Shown here: piece after piece, positions 45,580-59,867 of the stretch
How the letters are laid out: each line of letters starts with the position of its first letter
Numbering within the stretch: the first letter of the stretch is position 1
Assembly: GCA_036873135.1 (NCBI GenBank)
Contig: JAPTYO010000001.1
Location: 40,510,774-40,574,773 of the forward strand
Direction: 5' to 3'
Length of the DNA: 64,000 bases
From: Clarkia xantiana subsp. parviflora
Lineage: Eukaryota; Streptophyta; Magnoliopsida; Myrtales; Onagraceae
Notes under the pieces: model-generated
The model's input: only the letters and a program-made list of their open reading frames with translations
Told to the model about the DNA's origin: nothing
Databases searched by the model: none
Program-made: the position numbers and the translations under genes

Positions 45580-46061
45580 ATCATTAACCATATTTGTTTG
45601 TTTTTCAATAACTATTACTTGTGATCTTATATATAATTATATTTTAAAAAATGATTAATAATTGTTCAATTCGCATTTAAAATTTCAGAGACCGACTACA
45701 CTTGTTCTAAACAAAAATATATGTGTTGAATCCTTTATTAGTTTTTCAATGCTATCCATCAAATAGATATACAATATTTCAGTAGAACGTTAACCAATAA
45801 CTACAACAATTAAAATTTACGATTATGTATTTTCGTGATGGATTCTTGCTCTGGTGTTATTATCAAGAACATATTAGTAAATTATTACATTTTATACTCA
45901 CAAGTTAAAATGGTTGTATCGTCGTTATTTGGAACAGCAGCGCAGCTTAGTCCATGCCAATTTTCTGTAAAACGACGAGCTTCATGCTGTTGTTTGAAAC
46001 AGCGTTACAGCCTAGGCCGTTGTTCCGAACAATGTCAGTGTCCTTTGGACTTTCGCTGCTG
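45580..46061. other. Intergenic downstream of esterase pseudogene
   Basis: No supported gene. 45910-46060 is GC-richer than its flanks but has no recognisable product. Confidence 0.45.
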
Positions 46062-46395
46062 TTAGAGCATCCACAATGCAAGAAAAAAATGGAGGACAAC
46101 TCCTCCATGTGGCAAGGTGGGTTGTCACTTTGCATTGGAGATGGACAAGATTTCTTGTCCAATCCCTCCAAGGAGGGATCCACTCTCTCACATCTCATCA
46201 TTAATATGGTGATATAGTATAGAAGAAAAAATTGTTAATTTTATTAATATTAAAAGAATATGTAGGGCCAACTTGGTAGACACCATTGAAGTAGTGATAG
46301 ACAACTTTAAGACACTTATTTATATATTGATTATATGGCGCTGATGTGGCATTAAATGGGATGAGAGTTGAGATTGTGCATTGTGGATGCTCTTA
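46062..46395. mobile_element. PIF/Harbinger-like (Tourist) MITE, TSD TTA
   Basis: The element 46065-46392 starts GAGCATCCACAATGCA and ends TGCATTGTGGATGCTC, a perfect inverted repeat. TTA is duplicated on both sides (46062-46064, 46393-46395). Its interior GGAGGACAACTCCTCC palindrome differs from the copy at 29417, so it is a separate subfamily. Confidence 0.88.
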
Positions 46396-46640
46396 GCGAC
46401 GTTTGACAGTTTGGTAAAAAAATAATATTAACTGTTATATTTGTATTTGAGTGTTCTTACTTATGTTTCTATATAAGAAAATAATACTTATGGCTGAGTA
46501 ATTATCAAAACTCCTAATTTTAACCAATAAGTTACTAATTAATCATATATATATATGCTTCAATAAATATTTTATGTACCACCCAAATCATGATATAACT
46601 AATAAAACTACACACAAATGTTTAGAAAAAGAATTATCAA
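46396..46640. other. 3' flank of the USP gene
   Basis: AT-rich sequence holding the probable 3' untranslated region of the minus-strand USP gene; nothing else seen. Confidence 0.45.
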
Positions 46641-48666
46641 CTAAGCAAGTAGCCAGAAATCTTTGTGACGTTTTGTGGTAATCAAGTATCCACCAAGTTT
46701 CTTGCTCTTTCTCCTCACGGCAACCGCCATGCAATTTGCATTCTGAATACAATACTCCGCCACACCGCCGCCGCAACCTGAAGAACTACGGCCAGTCCAC
46801 ATCAGCAGCAGCCGCCACGTCATCGCGACAGACCGTTTCTTCTGACCGAGTACTAAAAGAGCTGCCCCTTGTTTAGCTGCCTCTTTTACGATTAATGGGC
46901 CTTTGTCTTTTCCTCGAACCACCGCCACTTCTGTGTTCAACTGTATCACATACATTGTCTCTTTTATTACATTACATACTAATAATCATAATGAATTGGA
47001 TGTTAGGACTCAAAAAATGTAAAGGAAAAAATGTTTGTAGGAAAAATTGTGGTTAAGAAAAAATGTTTGTTAGGACTCAAAAAAATGTAAAGGAAAAAGT
47101 GTGGTTAAGAGTATTAAATCGGAGATTTATTTATAAGATCGAGTTTGTAGGCCGGTTTTTTAAAACACATATTTTATTCGGATTCGGATTCAGATCTCAT
47201 ATCTTACTCTTTCTGACTCACATCGTATCTCATCGTTAACATTTTGACATGTGTTCTTAAATTTGATATTTTCCTTCTAAGGTTCCCAACTCCCAATAGT
47301 GTTTTAGAAATAAAACACAATATTCATTACATTCAGACACGTATCAAGATCTTAATGGTGATGCATAATCTGAGATAAAAAGAGTGGGGTATGAGATCTA
47401 TCCATTTTATTCTTAACATGTAGTGTATAGCGCACATGTTTAAATTCTGGTATATATGTTTTGAAAGAAAACAAAAAAGTTGAAAAAACAAAAAAGTTGA
47501 AAAAACGGTATGGATCAATAGAAGTCTCACAAATTTAATTTTTTGAAAAATTAACTAATGTGTCGTTTTATTCCCTAATGGTTTCAATCATGATCTAGAT
47601 TAGTTACAACGGTTTTTTTTATTAGTTTCGCATAATACATTCTTGTTTTACCTTTTTAGCACAGTAATTACATTTAAATTTTAGTTTTTAAAAAATTTCT
47701 AAATCAAACTGCTACATCGGTTATAATTTTTGACAAATTAGATAATAAATATGTGTCACACATATCTTTTAATTGTACACTAGATATATTCAGCAATAAA
47801 TTGAAAAAAAATTACATAGGAATACATTCAATTTGACGCTCAATAAGAAAATATCGTTAGAATTGAGTTGAAGTACAATCGAGTATTCAATTAAAAATAT
47901 TTCGATGCAATATTTTTTATTTCTTGGTGAAATCCATCATGGACGCGTCTTAAAATCCTCTCTTGGCCGGCAAATACTTATTTTTTTGCCATAATTTGAC
48001 AAAAAAATATAATAAAATAACCATTTTCTCTTAGATTGAAAATTTATCTAACCAATTTAAAAATTCGGTAGTGATTTGTTTATATTATTATTATTATCCA
48101 AGAGAAATCAAAATAATAAAAATGTAAATGTAAAATGCAAGAATAACAATATGCACCTCAGGTCTCTTAAGGTGACAAAAATTCCTCAGCGTCTCAACAA
48201 GCTTATACGCCTTTGGCGCCGTCTCCTTGCTACACTCCTCATCACAACCTCCTCCGCCGCCGCCGCCGATTTTACCGTCAGACGGCTTGACGACGTGGAG
48301 AAGCACCAGAGTATCCTGCGGCTGAGCCGTATGCGTCAGGGCCCACTGAATCGCTCCATTCGCCTCCGCGCCACCGTCCACCACGATCACTATCCTCCTC
48401 CCTCCGCCACTTTTCGCCGCCGGCGCCGATTCCGCTTTCTTCTCCCCATCACCGCAGAAAGAATCCACTGCCGCCGTGGATTCGTTCACCGTGCAAGCCT
48501 CCGCCGCCGGTTCCGGTTTCTGCTCCCCAACGCCGCTGCCGGAATCCACAGCCGGCGCGGTCTCTTCTGTCGTGGCCGGCGGCGACCGGACCCTCGCCGG
48601 AGGTTTGACCACCCTGTTGAGGCAGAACCCAGGCAGCCTCGTCGCGACTGAACGGGCGCCGCGCAT
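46641..48666 (-). CDS. Universal stress protein-domain protein
   Basis: Two exons (48157-48666 and 46641-46940) join in phase 0 to a 269-residue protein across a 1.2-kb GT-AG intron. The N-terminal ~90 residues are Ala/Pro/Glu-rich and probably disordered (RSVATRLPGFCLNRVVKPP). The USP fold follows: RRIVIVVDGGAEANGAIQWAL (beta-1 with the nucleotide-contacting Asp), DTLVLLHVVKPSD, EVAVVRGKDKGPLIVKEAAKQGAALLVLGQKK, and VAEYCIQNANCMAVAVRRKSKKLGGYLITTKRHKDFWLLA at the C-terminus (two strings here joined for order only). This tail is characteristic of a plant-specific USP subgroup with an N-terminal extension. The canonical ATP-binding GxxGxG loop is not obvious, so nucleotide binding is uncertain. 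Both exons are intact. The start at 48666 gives MRGARSVATRLPG and is the only upstream Met in frame. Confidence 0.88.
47186..47403. mobile_element. MITE in the USP intron
   Basis: Imperfect inverted ends GGATTCAGATCTCATATC and ATGAGATCTATCC are followed inward by CGTTAACATTTTGACATGTG and its approximate complement (GACACGTATCAAGATCTTAA). The same family occurs at 1496-1735 and as a half copy at 61493. Confidence 0.6.
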
Positions 48667-50400
48667 GGCGGGTGTATAGAGAGAGAAGTGTTTTAGAGAG
48701 AGATTAGCGCCATTGATGCTCTGTATGTCGTGTTGTGAATTGTCGGTCTCCTCTTCTCTACGTTTGCTTGGTTTGTGTAATGCTTTTTAGAGATGATGAA
48801 TGATGAGTTGGAGTGTAGTCTCTTTATGAAGGAGACGTAATTATGCAAGAACGTCCTTTCCATTGAGTCTTTGTAACTTTAGCATCTCTTCTAATCTTGT
48901 AGAATGTGGGGACGAATATGTCTTGGATAAAAGTTATGTCAAATTATTATTATTATCTAAAAAAAAAAATCGTTAGACATATTACAACAGTTATTATTGA
49001 TGATTGAAAACTAGACCAGACAGTCATCTATATTTAATATGATGTTGCGGTTCACCGTTTCATCTTTTAACCAGGTTAGGGTTCAAACCCCGTTAGTGAC
49101 TATGAAAAAATATTCATGGTCAGCACATTCCCTTTATGGTCTGACTTCGGTGTGAGTGAGAATTAGTTTATATTTAAACTTTTAAACTTTATATAGCTAA
49201 ATTTTATAAGGTTTTGAGTTACTATTTTTAGCACTTTGCTTATATTCGTAGTAATTTCCTTCCGGAATGTATTGGCATGATATATAAAATTTGTATTTCG
49301 GGTTTCAAACGGGTAACAAAACTTAAACGTGTTTTAAATCGATTCAGTTCTGATTATGAGAATGTAAATATGGATGAGAAAGATAAGGAACCACTATATA
49401 CATGGTAAGTTATTAAATTCTGCCTAGAATTAAAATTATAGGGTACACGAAACAAATTACACTTTTTATAAATATATTCAAACTTTTAAACTCTCCATAC
49501 CTAATTTAATAGGTTTTGAGTTACAAGTGTAAGCACTGATTTTGCATTGTATTCTAGTCAACGGCCCTGATATAGAAAAACGGTAGTACGATCAGTTACG
49601 TACGTAATTTTCTGGCGAATATCGAAAGAAATGTTAACTACCTAGGGATTAAAAAAAATGCGTTTTTTTAATTATAGAATTTTGCAATAGCTCGATCCTC
49701 ATAAATACTCTTGGAACTCTATTCTTTCTCGAGCTTCATTTCGAGATATCGAGACCTTAATTTGCTTAACATGTCTATCCTCCTTCTATAGCAACACTCC
49801 TCGATCTAATCCATCATATATATATATATAATCCGTTATGTTAAGAGCTATATAATCCTTTATCATGGTGGGTTCACTTAGGTCAGGCGAACCTAATTAT
49901 AATCGGATCTAGTCCTTGGTTCGAACCGAGCTAGGTCAATCAAACTAATGTTTTGATTGGAACAAGTTTAAAGACTAAATCATACAAAAAAAATTATGGA
50001 TGTATTAGAGAGACTGGACTGATTAAAGTAAGATAGCGATTTATTTGTCGATTCTAGCGACAGTGATCACGTGCTAAACCATGATCACTTTCCGTCCAAA
50101 ATGGATGAGTTAACTGACGGTGCAACAGTTTGAACTTGTTAGATTCCTACAAATCACAAAAATTATTTTGGATACCAATTGTTAACGTGTGTTATCTCGG
50201 GTACCTGTTTAATTTTAAACCCTAACATATATTTATTATTTCAGAATATTTAATTATAGGCTTAAGACCCTAAAAAAAATACCAACTATCGGATTTATTA
50301 CTTTCCACAATTTTCGACTGGTTTTAACGTTAAAATTAACATTTTAAGTAACAAAAACATGTTAATTTTTTCGAAGCATCAAATTTAATGTGCATAATTT
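48667..50400. other. Upstream region of USP gene and intergenic
   Basis: The first 150 bases are the USP promoter/leader (CTTCATAAAGAGAC on the minus strand near 48820 may be the TATA region). The rest is AT-rich. A pol III B-box-like GGTTCAAACCC at 49079-49090 lies in a possible SINE remnant. No gene is supported. Confidence 0.45.
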
Positions 50401-50403
50401 AGA

Positions 50404-50767
50404 GCATTGTTATAAGGACCGGAGGTCGAACCAGCCAGCCACTAGTTCCCGGTTCGGATGGTTCAACCCGCTTCGAAACCGGCCCGACCGATTTTAGTGC
50501 AACGTCAATAAAATCACAGATAATTCAATATAGATTCATATGACGAGTTTCCAACACAATAAACTTCAACAAAATCATAAAAAAATACAAACTGATTGTT
50601 TTTTTTTTTTTTTGTTACAGAGTCCGAGTTGACGAACCGACAAGCCGGCCGGTCCGCTAAGAACCGGTTGGTTTGCCGGAAAGCGGACTTTTGAACTGAA
50701 TTCGCTTAAATCCTCCATTTTTCTCGAACCGGACTATTAAAAGCACCCGTTCCGGAATGATAACACT
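50404..50767. mobile_element. Degenerate hAT-like MITE, ACCGG-rich
   Basis: The left end GCATTGTTATAAGGACCGG and the right end CCGGAATGATAACACTG form a degraded version of the CAGTGTTATCA terminus seen at 15661-16717. The interior carries the same ACCGGTTC/GACCGG motifs. The flanks ATTTAGAG and GTATAGAA match at five of eight positions, consistent with an old duplication. Confidence 0.6.
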
Positions 50768-50769
50768 GG

Positions 50770-51618
50770 TATAGAATTATTTAATATAATAAAAAAAAAT
50801 TGGAAATTAACCATTATTATTATACTGAATAATAACATTTTAAATATGGAAGTTCTATAATTAAAACAGTGGAAGGAAGATTGTCGGCAGAAGAGGAGGA
50901 GAAATTAAAGAGAGTGACGATGACGAAGAAGAAAAACTTTTTGTTAGGAAACAACGATAATGATGATGATAAATTAACAACCGCAAAAGAAGATCAATCA
51001 ATAACGAAGGGGTTGTTAGTATACTTATTACGTGAAAATAATAATAACGTGCCATAATAATACAAACACGTTGCTTGATTCCACACTTATTATTTATTCT
51101 TGGTTGGTGAAAGATGTCCGTTTCTCGATGATTTACACATTGATTTTACTTAATTACTTTCTAGTTTTTTTAGGAGCATTTAGAGACTGTAATTATCTAT
51201 GTAGTACAAGATTTTTAAGTTTGAGATTATATAATTTGTGTATTATCAAATTGGTAGGTGAGGTTTGAATACTAATTATTTGTTAACTTTTATTAGCTCT
51301 GTATATTCACAATAATTCACTCTAATATGAATGAAATTGGTTACGTGATTAACAAAAATTTGGAAACTAATCTATAATAATGAAATTGTCCTGACAAAAA
51401 AGGCGATTTATTCATTTTGGAGTAGAAATCCTTGAACAAGTTTTATAAGGCAAGTATTCATATAAAAATGGTTTCTAAGTGTCCCAATTCAACATATCCA
51501 ATTAAATTCATTGTGTTAGGAAATGTGTTTAGAATATACCACTTATCATATTAATCTTTTTACTAGTTTCTTAGATAGTTTTCCCCACCTTTTTTTTTTG
51601 CCATAATAGTGTTCCCAC

Positions 51619-51620
<2 letters not shown>
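50770..51620. other. Intergenic; possible short orphan exon
   Basis: 50868-51057 is an open frame rich in Glu, Lys and Asn (SAEEEEKLKRVTMTKKK) following an AAAACAG that could serve as a splice acceptor. No partner exon or homologue is recognised, so no gene is called. Confidence 0.3.

Positions 51621-51621
<1 letters not shown>

Positions 51622-51683
<62 letters not shown>
51622..51683. repeat. TA microsatellite
   Basis: About 30 uninterrupted TA units, the longest simple repeat in the window. Confidence 0.95.
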
Positions 51684-51684
<1 letters not shown>

Positions 51685-51750
51685 CAAAATCAGTACAATA
51701 CACAAAGTTCCATACTCATACTTATATTTTTAATTCTTGTGATCGAGAAT

Positions 51751-51957
51751 TAATAAACTTGATCAAATTGAGGAGAACTAATCAATCAAGAGCAAGGGAT
51801 CTCCCAATTGATAGTTTCCGATTCTTACTTCATTTAATTTGCAGAAAACAAACAAGAGACTATTTATAGTAAGCCTTCTAACCATCTAACTATAAGAGTA
51901 ATGCAAACATACCCTAAAGTTTGTCAACATAACAAAATAAACTCATGTTCATCTATA
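51751..51957 (-). repeat. 3' LTR of the Copia element
   Basis: Matches 56679-56885 over its full length. In the plus reading its first bases are TAATAAACTTG, where the other LTR has TGATAAACTTG, so the terminal TG is mutated. Confidence 0.93.
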
Positions 51958-51960
51958 TTC

Positions 51961-54900
51961 ACCCAGCTCGTTTTTCCTTCTTCTTCTCCGACACTGTAGC
52001 TTCAAACAGATTCACTATTTCAAAATTCTGAAGAAGACTATAATGCAGCTCTCTTGATAAAGCTTTAGTTAAAATATCAGCAACTTGAAATTCAGATTTC
52101 ATGTGTGCTGGAATAATGGTTCCATCCTCCAATTTTGCACGAATCAAATGACAATCGATCTTGATATGTTTCGTACGTTCATGAAACATGGGATTCCTGA
52201 CAATTTGAATTGCTGCCTTGTTGTCGCAATACATGACAGCAGGATAATCAACTTGAACCTTCAATTCCTCAAGCAATCATTTGATCCATATGACCTCTGT
52301 CACTGCAATTCTCATCGATCTGTACTCTGCTTCAGCACTTGAACAAGATACCACCTGCTGTTTCTTGGATTTCCAAGAAATCATGCTAGAACCAACATTT
52401 ACGCGGAATCCAGAAACATACCTTCTTGTGACTGAACAGGTCCCCCAATCGCTGTCGCAGTAAACTGTCATCTTTTTCATATCATTATCAGCAGCAAATA
52501 AAATCCATTGACCTGGTCTTGACTTGATGTATCTCACCACCCGTCGAGCTGCTTCCAAGTGAGATTTCTTAGGGGCGTGTATGAATTGACTAAGGGTCTG
52601 TATAGCATAGGATATGTCGGGACGAGTCATTGTCAAATAGAGCAATCTTCCAACGATCCTTCTATAGACCTCTATATCAACCAGAGGTTTGTCATCAACA
52701 TTCAGTCTGAAATGAGCATCATAATCTGCAGAAGTGAATTTCACATTCTGTTCTATCGGAGTTGCAGCCTCTTTACTGTCTATTAAGCCTGCCTCTTCAA
52801 TTAACTCCAATGCATACTTGCGTTGGTTGATAACAATACCCACTTTGGACCTTATAACTTCAAGTCCAAGAAAATACTTCAAAACACCCAAATCTTTCAG
52901 TTTGAAATGGGAGCTGAGAACACATTTCAAATCTCTAATCATTCATTCATCATCTGATCCACTTATCAAAATGTCATCAACATAAACTAGTAAGTGTACC
53001 TGATCTTTCCCCTTGAACTTACTGAATAAGGAGTAATCATAGCTGCTTTGGACATAGCCATTCTTGATCAGAGATTGAGTCAACTTGATATTCCATTGAC
53101 GGGAAGCTTACTTGAGTCCATAGAGAGACTTCAAAAATCTACAAACATGTTGTCCTGAGCCAACAACTTGAACTTCTTGATCAAAACCCTATGGATTCTT
53201 CATGTAAACTTCCTCAACAAGGTCTCCTTGCAAGAAAGCATGGTTCACATCTAGTTGATAAACATGCCAATCATTTGCTGCTGCCATACTCAACATAATA
53301 CGAACTGTCACCATCTTAACAACAGGTGAAAATGTCTCATTGAAGTCTTTCCCTTCCTTTTGTGTGTAACCCTTTGCCACCAATCTGGCTTTGTATCTGT
53401 CCAAGCTTCCATCTTGATTATACTTCACTTTATAGACCCACTTGCACCCTATGTCCTCCTTGTCACTTGGTAAACTCACAATTTCCCAAGTCTTGTTATC
53501 CTGAAGTGCAATAATCTCAGCTGTCATAGCCTCTCTCCAATTAGGATCTGCAGCTGCCTCAGAAAAAGTCAATGGTTCATGCACTTTCCCAATTTCACTG
53601 AGAAAACATTTGTAAGAATCAGTGATATTGGAATAATCCAAACTTCCACGTGTAAAAACATAATCAGAAGACCATTTGGGTAGTTGTCTAGTTCGATTTG
53701 ATCTCCTTGCTATATGAGTAACCTCCTGTTGAGGTAAGTCCTCATGTGTATCATCAAGAATTGAGGATTCTTCAACAACCTCATCATTAGAAGCAGTAGC
53801 AGGAGCTTCCTCATTAGGACCAGCAACAGTAACTTAAGAATCATTAAAGAAGAATTTTCAGTCACAAAAAATATATGTGTTGCTTTGCCGTCTCCCCTTC
53901 TTAAAAATTGATCTATCCATCTAAAAAGGAAACAAATGTTCCTTAAAATGAACATCACGACTAACAAAAATGGTGTTAGTCAACAAATTCAAGAGCCTAT
54001 ATCCCTTTTGAGTTGGAGCATACCCTAACATTACTGAGGGAATAGATCTTGGACCAAGCTTGTCTGTGTTTTGAAAGTTTGCAGCAAAACACAAATATCC
54101 AAAAACACGCAAATGATTCAGATTGAATTTCTCTTTGTAAAGAGCTTCAAAAGGTGATAGACCATGCAAGGTCGATGATGGCATTGCATTGATTAAGTAA
54201 CAAGAGGTGAGAATACAAAAACCTCAATAGCACTCTGGAACAGCAGCTTGTAACTTAATTTCCCGTGCCAACTCTAACAAATGTCTGTGCTTCCTCTCTG
54301 CAATACCATTCTATTGTGGTGTGCCAACACAACTCGTTTGATGAATCGTGCCCTTCTTGTCAAAGAAATCATTTGCAGAAGAGTTTACAAACTCTGTAAC
54401 ATTATCATTCCTGCACCAACCCAAATTGAGTCTCCACCATAGCAAAAAAACTCTTGATATATAAAATAGTCCCATCTTTGTATTTCAACAAGAAAATCAA
54501 TGTGGTTCTGGTACAATCATCGACTACAGTAAGGAAATAACGACAACCATCCATAGTTGAGACTCTATAAGTTCCCCATAGATCCATATGCACCAAATCA
54601 AAAGGGTGCTTAGCATGGGAAGTACTGTGAGGGAAATGAAGTCTTGTCTGTATAGCTAGAGGACATACTAAACAATCCTTAATACAATTCTTAAAAGGAA
54701 ACATGTGCTGCATCTTCTGAAAAGGTAAATGCGCCAAACGTTGATGTCATAAAGAAACTTCATCCATAACTTGGGTTTGCAAGGCCACCACTTCACTTCC
54801 AGTCAACCAGTATAATCCTCGGTCTTGTTTACCAATGATGGCCTTCTCCCCATTTAAGTGGGCCTGTAATGTCACATAACCACATGAGAATTTAACTGTA

Positions 54901-55193
54901 AACCCATTCTCCTTGCAAAGTTGATTGACTGAAATAAATTTGTAATGTAAGGCTGGAACATATAGCACATTTGTCAACTTCAAACCATGGACACTGCAAC
55001 TCCCAGCGTGTGATACTTCAGCAAGATGATCATTGGGAAGATTCACATGCTTGGTTATAGAAGTGTTTTCTCTGAGGTCTGTTAACCAATCTTTAAAACA
55101 GCACATATGGTTTGTTGCACCATTGTCAACAATCCAATGTGTTTTGGAAGAAACACCACTACTCAGTCCAGAAAATGAAATACCTGCCATCAC
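51961..55193 (-). pseudogene. Copia pol (PR-IN-RT-RH), inactivated
   Basis: In minus-strand order: protease WIVDNGATNHM (55.1 kb, DSGA-type active site as DNGA); GAG-pre-integrase and integrase zinc region; integrase catalytic DLWG, DN in VTEF context and GIAERKHR (D,D,E); reverse transcriptase with WKEAM-like WREAMTAEI, KARLVAKGYTQ and LLVYVDDIL (YVDD present); RNase H with DIL TK-type VADILTKAL. Stops interrupt the frame, for example before NGIAERKH, at 53186-53188 (NP-stop-GF), after YGLK and after EVIWIK. Most fit Gln or Trp codons turned to stops by C-to-T or G-to-A changes. Not functional. Confidence 0.92.
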
Positions 55194-56533
55194 TTGATTG
55201 ACACTAGCTTGGTTCTGATGAAGTGGTGTATCAAGTGAATAATGACATAAGGTCCAGAAAGAGGAAGTCCAGAAATATATCCTTGAGTACCAGAAACTCC
55301 TCCATGCTGCTGTGACTGGTGTGTTTGCATACCACCAGACTGTGTTTGCATACCACCAAATTGGTGTGACTGATGTGTTTGCATACCACCATGATGTGTT
55401 TGCATACCACCAAATAGGTGTTGAGACTGATGAGCAACATGAACAGCAGCATTAGCCTCATATTCTGCCAAACTAACAACACTCATCTTCCAATGCTTCA
55501 AGACATCCTCTGGGATCCCATTTTTACTCCAACAGTTCTCTATCTTATGTCCTCTCTTACCACATTAATTACAGAGGATATATCTCTGTGGTTTGCTTGA
55601 CTTATTGTTTCCTGATCGACCTCTCATATTTCCAGTATTACCACCATAAAAAGCACTAGATCCTCCAGAGTTATTATTATTGGGAGAAACACCAGAAACC
55701 TTAACATTGCTGCTACTAAAAGAACCACCATAAGAGGAACCAGAACCACCATGGTTAGATGAATATAATGCAGCATATCCATCACCATAACTAGCATTAG
55801 CAACTAATCGCTGATTCTCTTCTTGCACCACAACAGAGTAAGCATAATTCAATATAGGCAAATGATTCATTATCAAGAGATTTGAACGTACTCCACCAAA
55901 AGTCTCATTTAGCCCAATCAAAAATTGGATCAGCTTCTCGTTATCCTTCTTAGCTAAAGCCTTAGATGAACTAGAACACTGATTACACAACCAATCATCA
56001 TCTACAAGCACTAATTCATCCCACATAATCTTCAGTTTCCTAAAATACTGAGCCACTGAAAGAGTACCTTGTTTAACATGATAGATCTCCCTCATCAAGT
56101 GATAGACTCTGGTTCCATCGACTTTGCTGAATCGTTCCTCGGTTTCATTCCAAATGAGCTGTGCAGTTGGAATATATCTCATCTCGTGCGTCAAATCCTT
56201 GGAGATCGAATTAATCAGCCAAGCTTTGACAATTGCATTGCAACGATCCCAGCGTTCTTTCATAGATTTAGCAACAGAGTCACGAGTGCAACGTCCATCA
56301 ACGAAACACTGTTTTTTCTTGACAAGAAGAGCTTCTGAAATTGCTAACACTCAATTATGATAGTTTCCCGATCCAGTGAGCTGCTCTGAATCAGGTATGA
56401 GTGATAAACCAGTGGTGTCAGAAGGATGCAAATAGAGGCGATCATCTGACGGAATCTCTGTAAATCCAGCTGTACCAACTCGAGGCCAAGCTTCTCTAGC
56501 TGGTGGAGGTGGAATCGGACTATTTCCGGTCAT
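55190..56533 (-). pseudogene. Copia gag, inactivated
   Basis: The frame begins at 56533 (MTGNSPIPPPPAREAWPRVG). It is stopped once at 56350 (HN-stop-VLAIS) and continues with ERWDRCNAIVKAWLINSISK and LVLVDDDWLCNQ, typical UBN2/gag sequence. A Gly/Ser/Asn-rich linker follows, then a zinc knuckle near 55520-55575 (CN-stop-CGKRGHKIENCW) that has a stop inside it. The tail (55.2-55.5 kb) contains repeated GGMQTH motifs. Confidence 0.88.
55310..55420 (-). repeat. GGMQT(H/Q) repeat in Copia gag tail
   Basis: Copies of GTTTGCATACCACCA (plus reading) recur four to five times with 20-40 bp spacing, coding for GGMQTH-type repeats after the zinc knuckle. Confidence 0.75.
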
Positions 56534-56666
56534 CTTGAAAGGAATCGAATATCAAAGCAGACAGGAATCAACCAAACGACGTAAATTTCAGATCCGGCGA
56601 AACTTCTTCTCCAAACGACGAACAAAGAAGAGAATGAAGATCGAAACTCAAATCATTGGATCACAA

Positions 56667-56678
56667 GCTCTGATACCA
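56667..56678 (-). other. Copia primer binding site
   Basis: On the minus strand TGGTATCAGAGC directly follows the 5' LTR end TTTATCA. It is the standard complement to the 3' end of plant initiator methionine tRNA. Confidence 0.93.
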
Positions 56679-56885
56679 TGATAAACTTGATCAAATTGAG
56701 GAGAACTAATCAATCGAGACCAAGGGATCTCCCAATTGATCGTTTCTGATTCTTACTTCATTTAATTTGCAGAAAACAAACAAGAGCCTATTTATAGTAA
56801 GCCTTCTGACCATCTAACTATAAGAGTAATGCAAACATATCCTAAAGTTTGTCAACATAACAAAATAAACCCATGTTCATCTATA
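56679..56885 (-). repeat. 5' LTR of the Copia element
   Basis: Full-length partner of 51751-51957, bordered by the PBS on one side and by AGAAT on the other. CTATTTATAG inside may act as TATA box. Confidence 0.93.
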
Positions 56886-56890
56886 AGAAT

Positions 56891-57522
56891 TAAACTGACT
56901 TAAGAGCGACTTTTAAGACCGCATATATACGAAGGAAAAGTAGGTAAAACGCTAAGAACACTAATAAACAATCCGACAAATTGATTATGATAGATTCCGA
57001 CCCAAACACAATGTCATTCGGGCAATTAACAACTTTTGGGGCACTTTCATGTTTAGTCGGAGTTGGAAGTTGTCGGCTTCCTCAATTCGGAATTTATATC
57101 ATTTCTGAAACGCTAACACAGTTACATGTGGGTGACAAATTTGGTCACATTTCACGTGATCAAACAAAAATCTTGAAACAAACCTATTACGGATATACCT
57201 CACAAAATGACGTTTCTTATAATGCTTCTTATATTAAGATGAAAAAAAATTCTTTCTAGTTTCAACTATGATACTTACAAATTATTAATGTGAACAATTC
57301 CCATTTTAAATCAGTTTACCATTTTTTTCAATCAATTCAATTTAGATTATACAAAATGTTTTACCAACTATGAAAATTCTTTAAATAAAAAAAGCATAAA
57401 AAAAAAACAACAGGTTTGATGGCATATCGCAACCAAGGCGGGTTCTTATAGTACTCAATCCCTATACTAAAATGTCCACATATAACAAAGAAACACATAC
57501 TAAGCAAACACAGCTAGGGCTC
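56891..57522. other. 3' flank of RPL23
   Basis: AT-rich; holds the 3' untranslated region of RPL23 at its right side. No other gene supported. Confidence 0.5.
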
Positions 57523-59602
<2,080 letters not shown>

Positions 59603-59646
59603 TTCGACTGCCGGTAGGGAAACTGAGATGAAGACGAAGCTGGACA

Positions 59647-59659
59647 GCTTATATATACC
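59647..59659 (-). promoter_or_regulatory. RPL23 TATA box
   Basis: GGTATATATAAGC on the minus strand lies about 50 bases upstream of the RPL23 ATG, leaving a short leader typical of ribosomal-protein genes. Confidence 0.6.
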
Positions 59660-59867
59660 AGTAGAAGAGGGGAGGAGGCTAGGGATTTGCATGAGATTGG
59701 GCTTTTACAAGAAATAATGGAGCCGGCCTAATTTATCTTACAGTATATTGCCCAGTTTTACAAATATGGTAAGTGTAGCCCATAAGTGTTCATAGTGGGT
59801 CAAGTTAACTCCAAAAATTTCGAGTCAGGCATTTTTTATTAAAAAAATAAAAAAATTGAATTTGAAC

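Larger units (their letters stand above)
51746..56890 (-). mobile_element. Copia LTR retrotransposon with both LTRs
   Basis: The element spans 51751-56885, with 207-bp LTRs at each end and the 5-bp duplication AGAAT outside (51746-51750, 56886-56890). It is transcribed on the minus strand. The primer binding site TGGTATCAGAGC (56667-56678) abuts the 5' LTR. Gag, protease, integrase, reverse transcriptase and RNase H appear in Copia order but with several stops. By hand count the LTRs differ at 9 of 207 positions (about 4%), so the insertion is moderately old. Confidence 0.95.

Noticed and set aside
48076..48679. 191-codon and 67-codon plus-strand frames
   Set aside because: They are antisense shadows of USP exon 1, whose minus-strand reading gives a recognisable domain and valid splice sites.
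50868..51057. Glu/Lys-rich 62-codon frame as a gene
   Set aside because: No ATG at its start, no partner exon and low complexity; kept only as a note in the intergenic entry.
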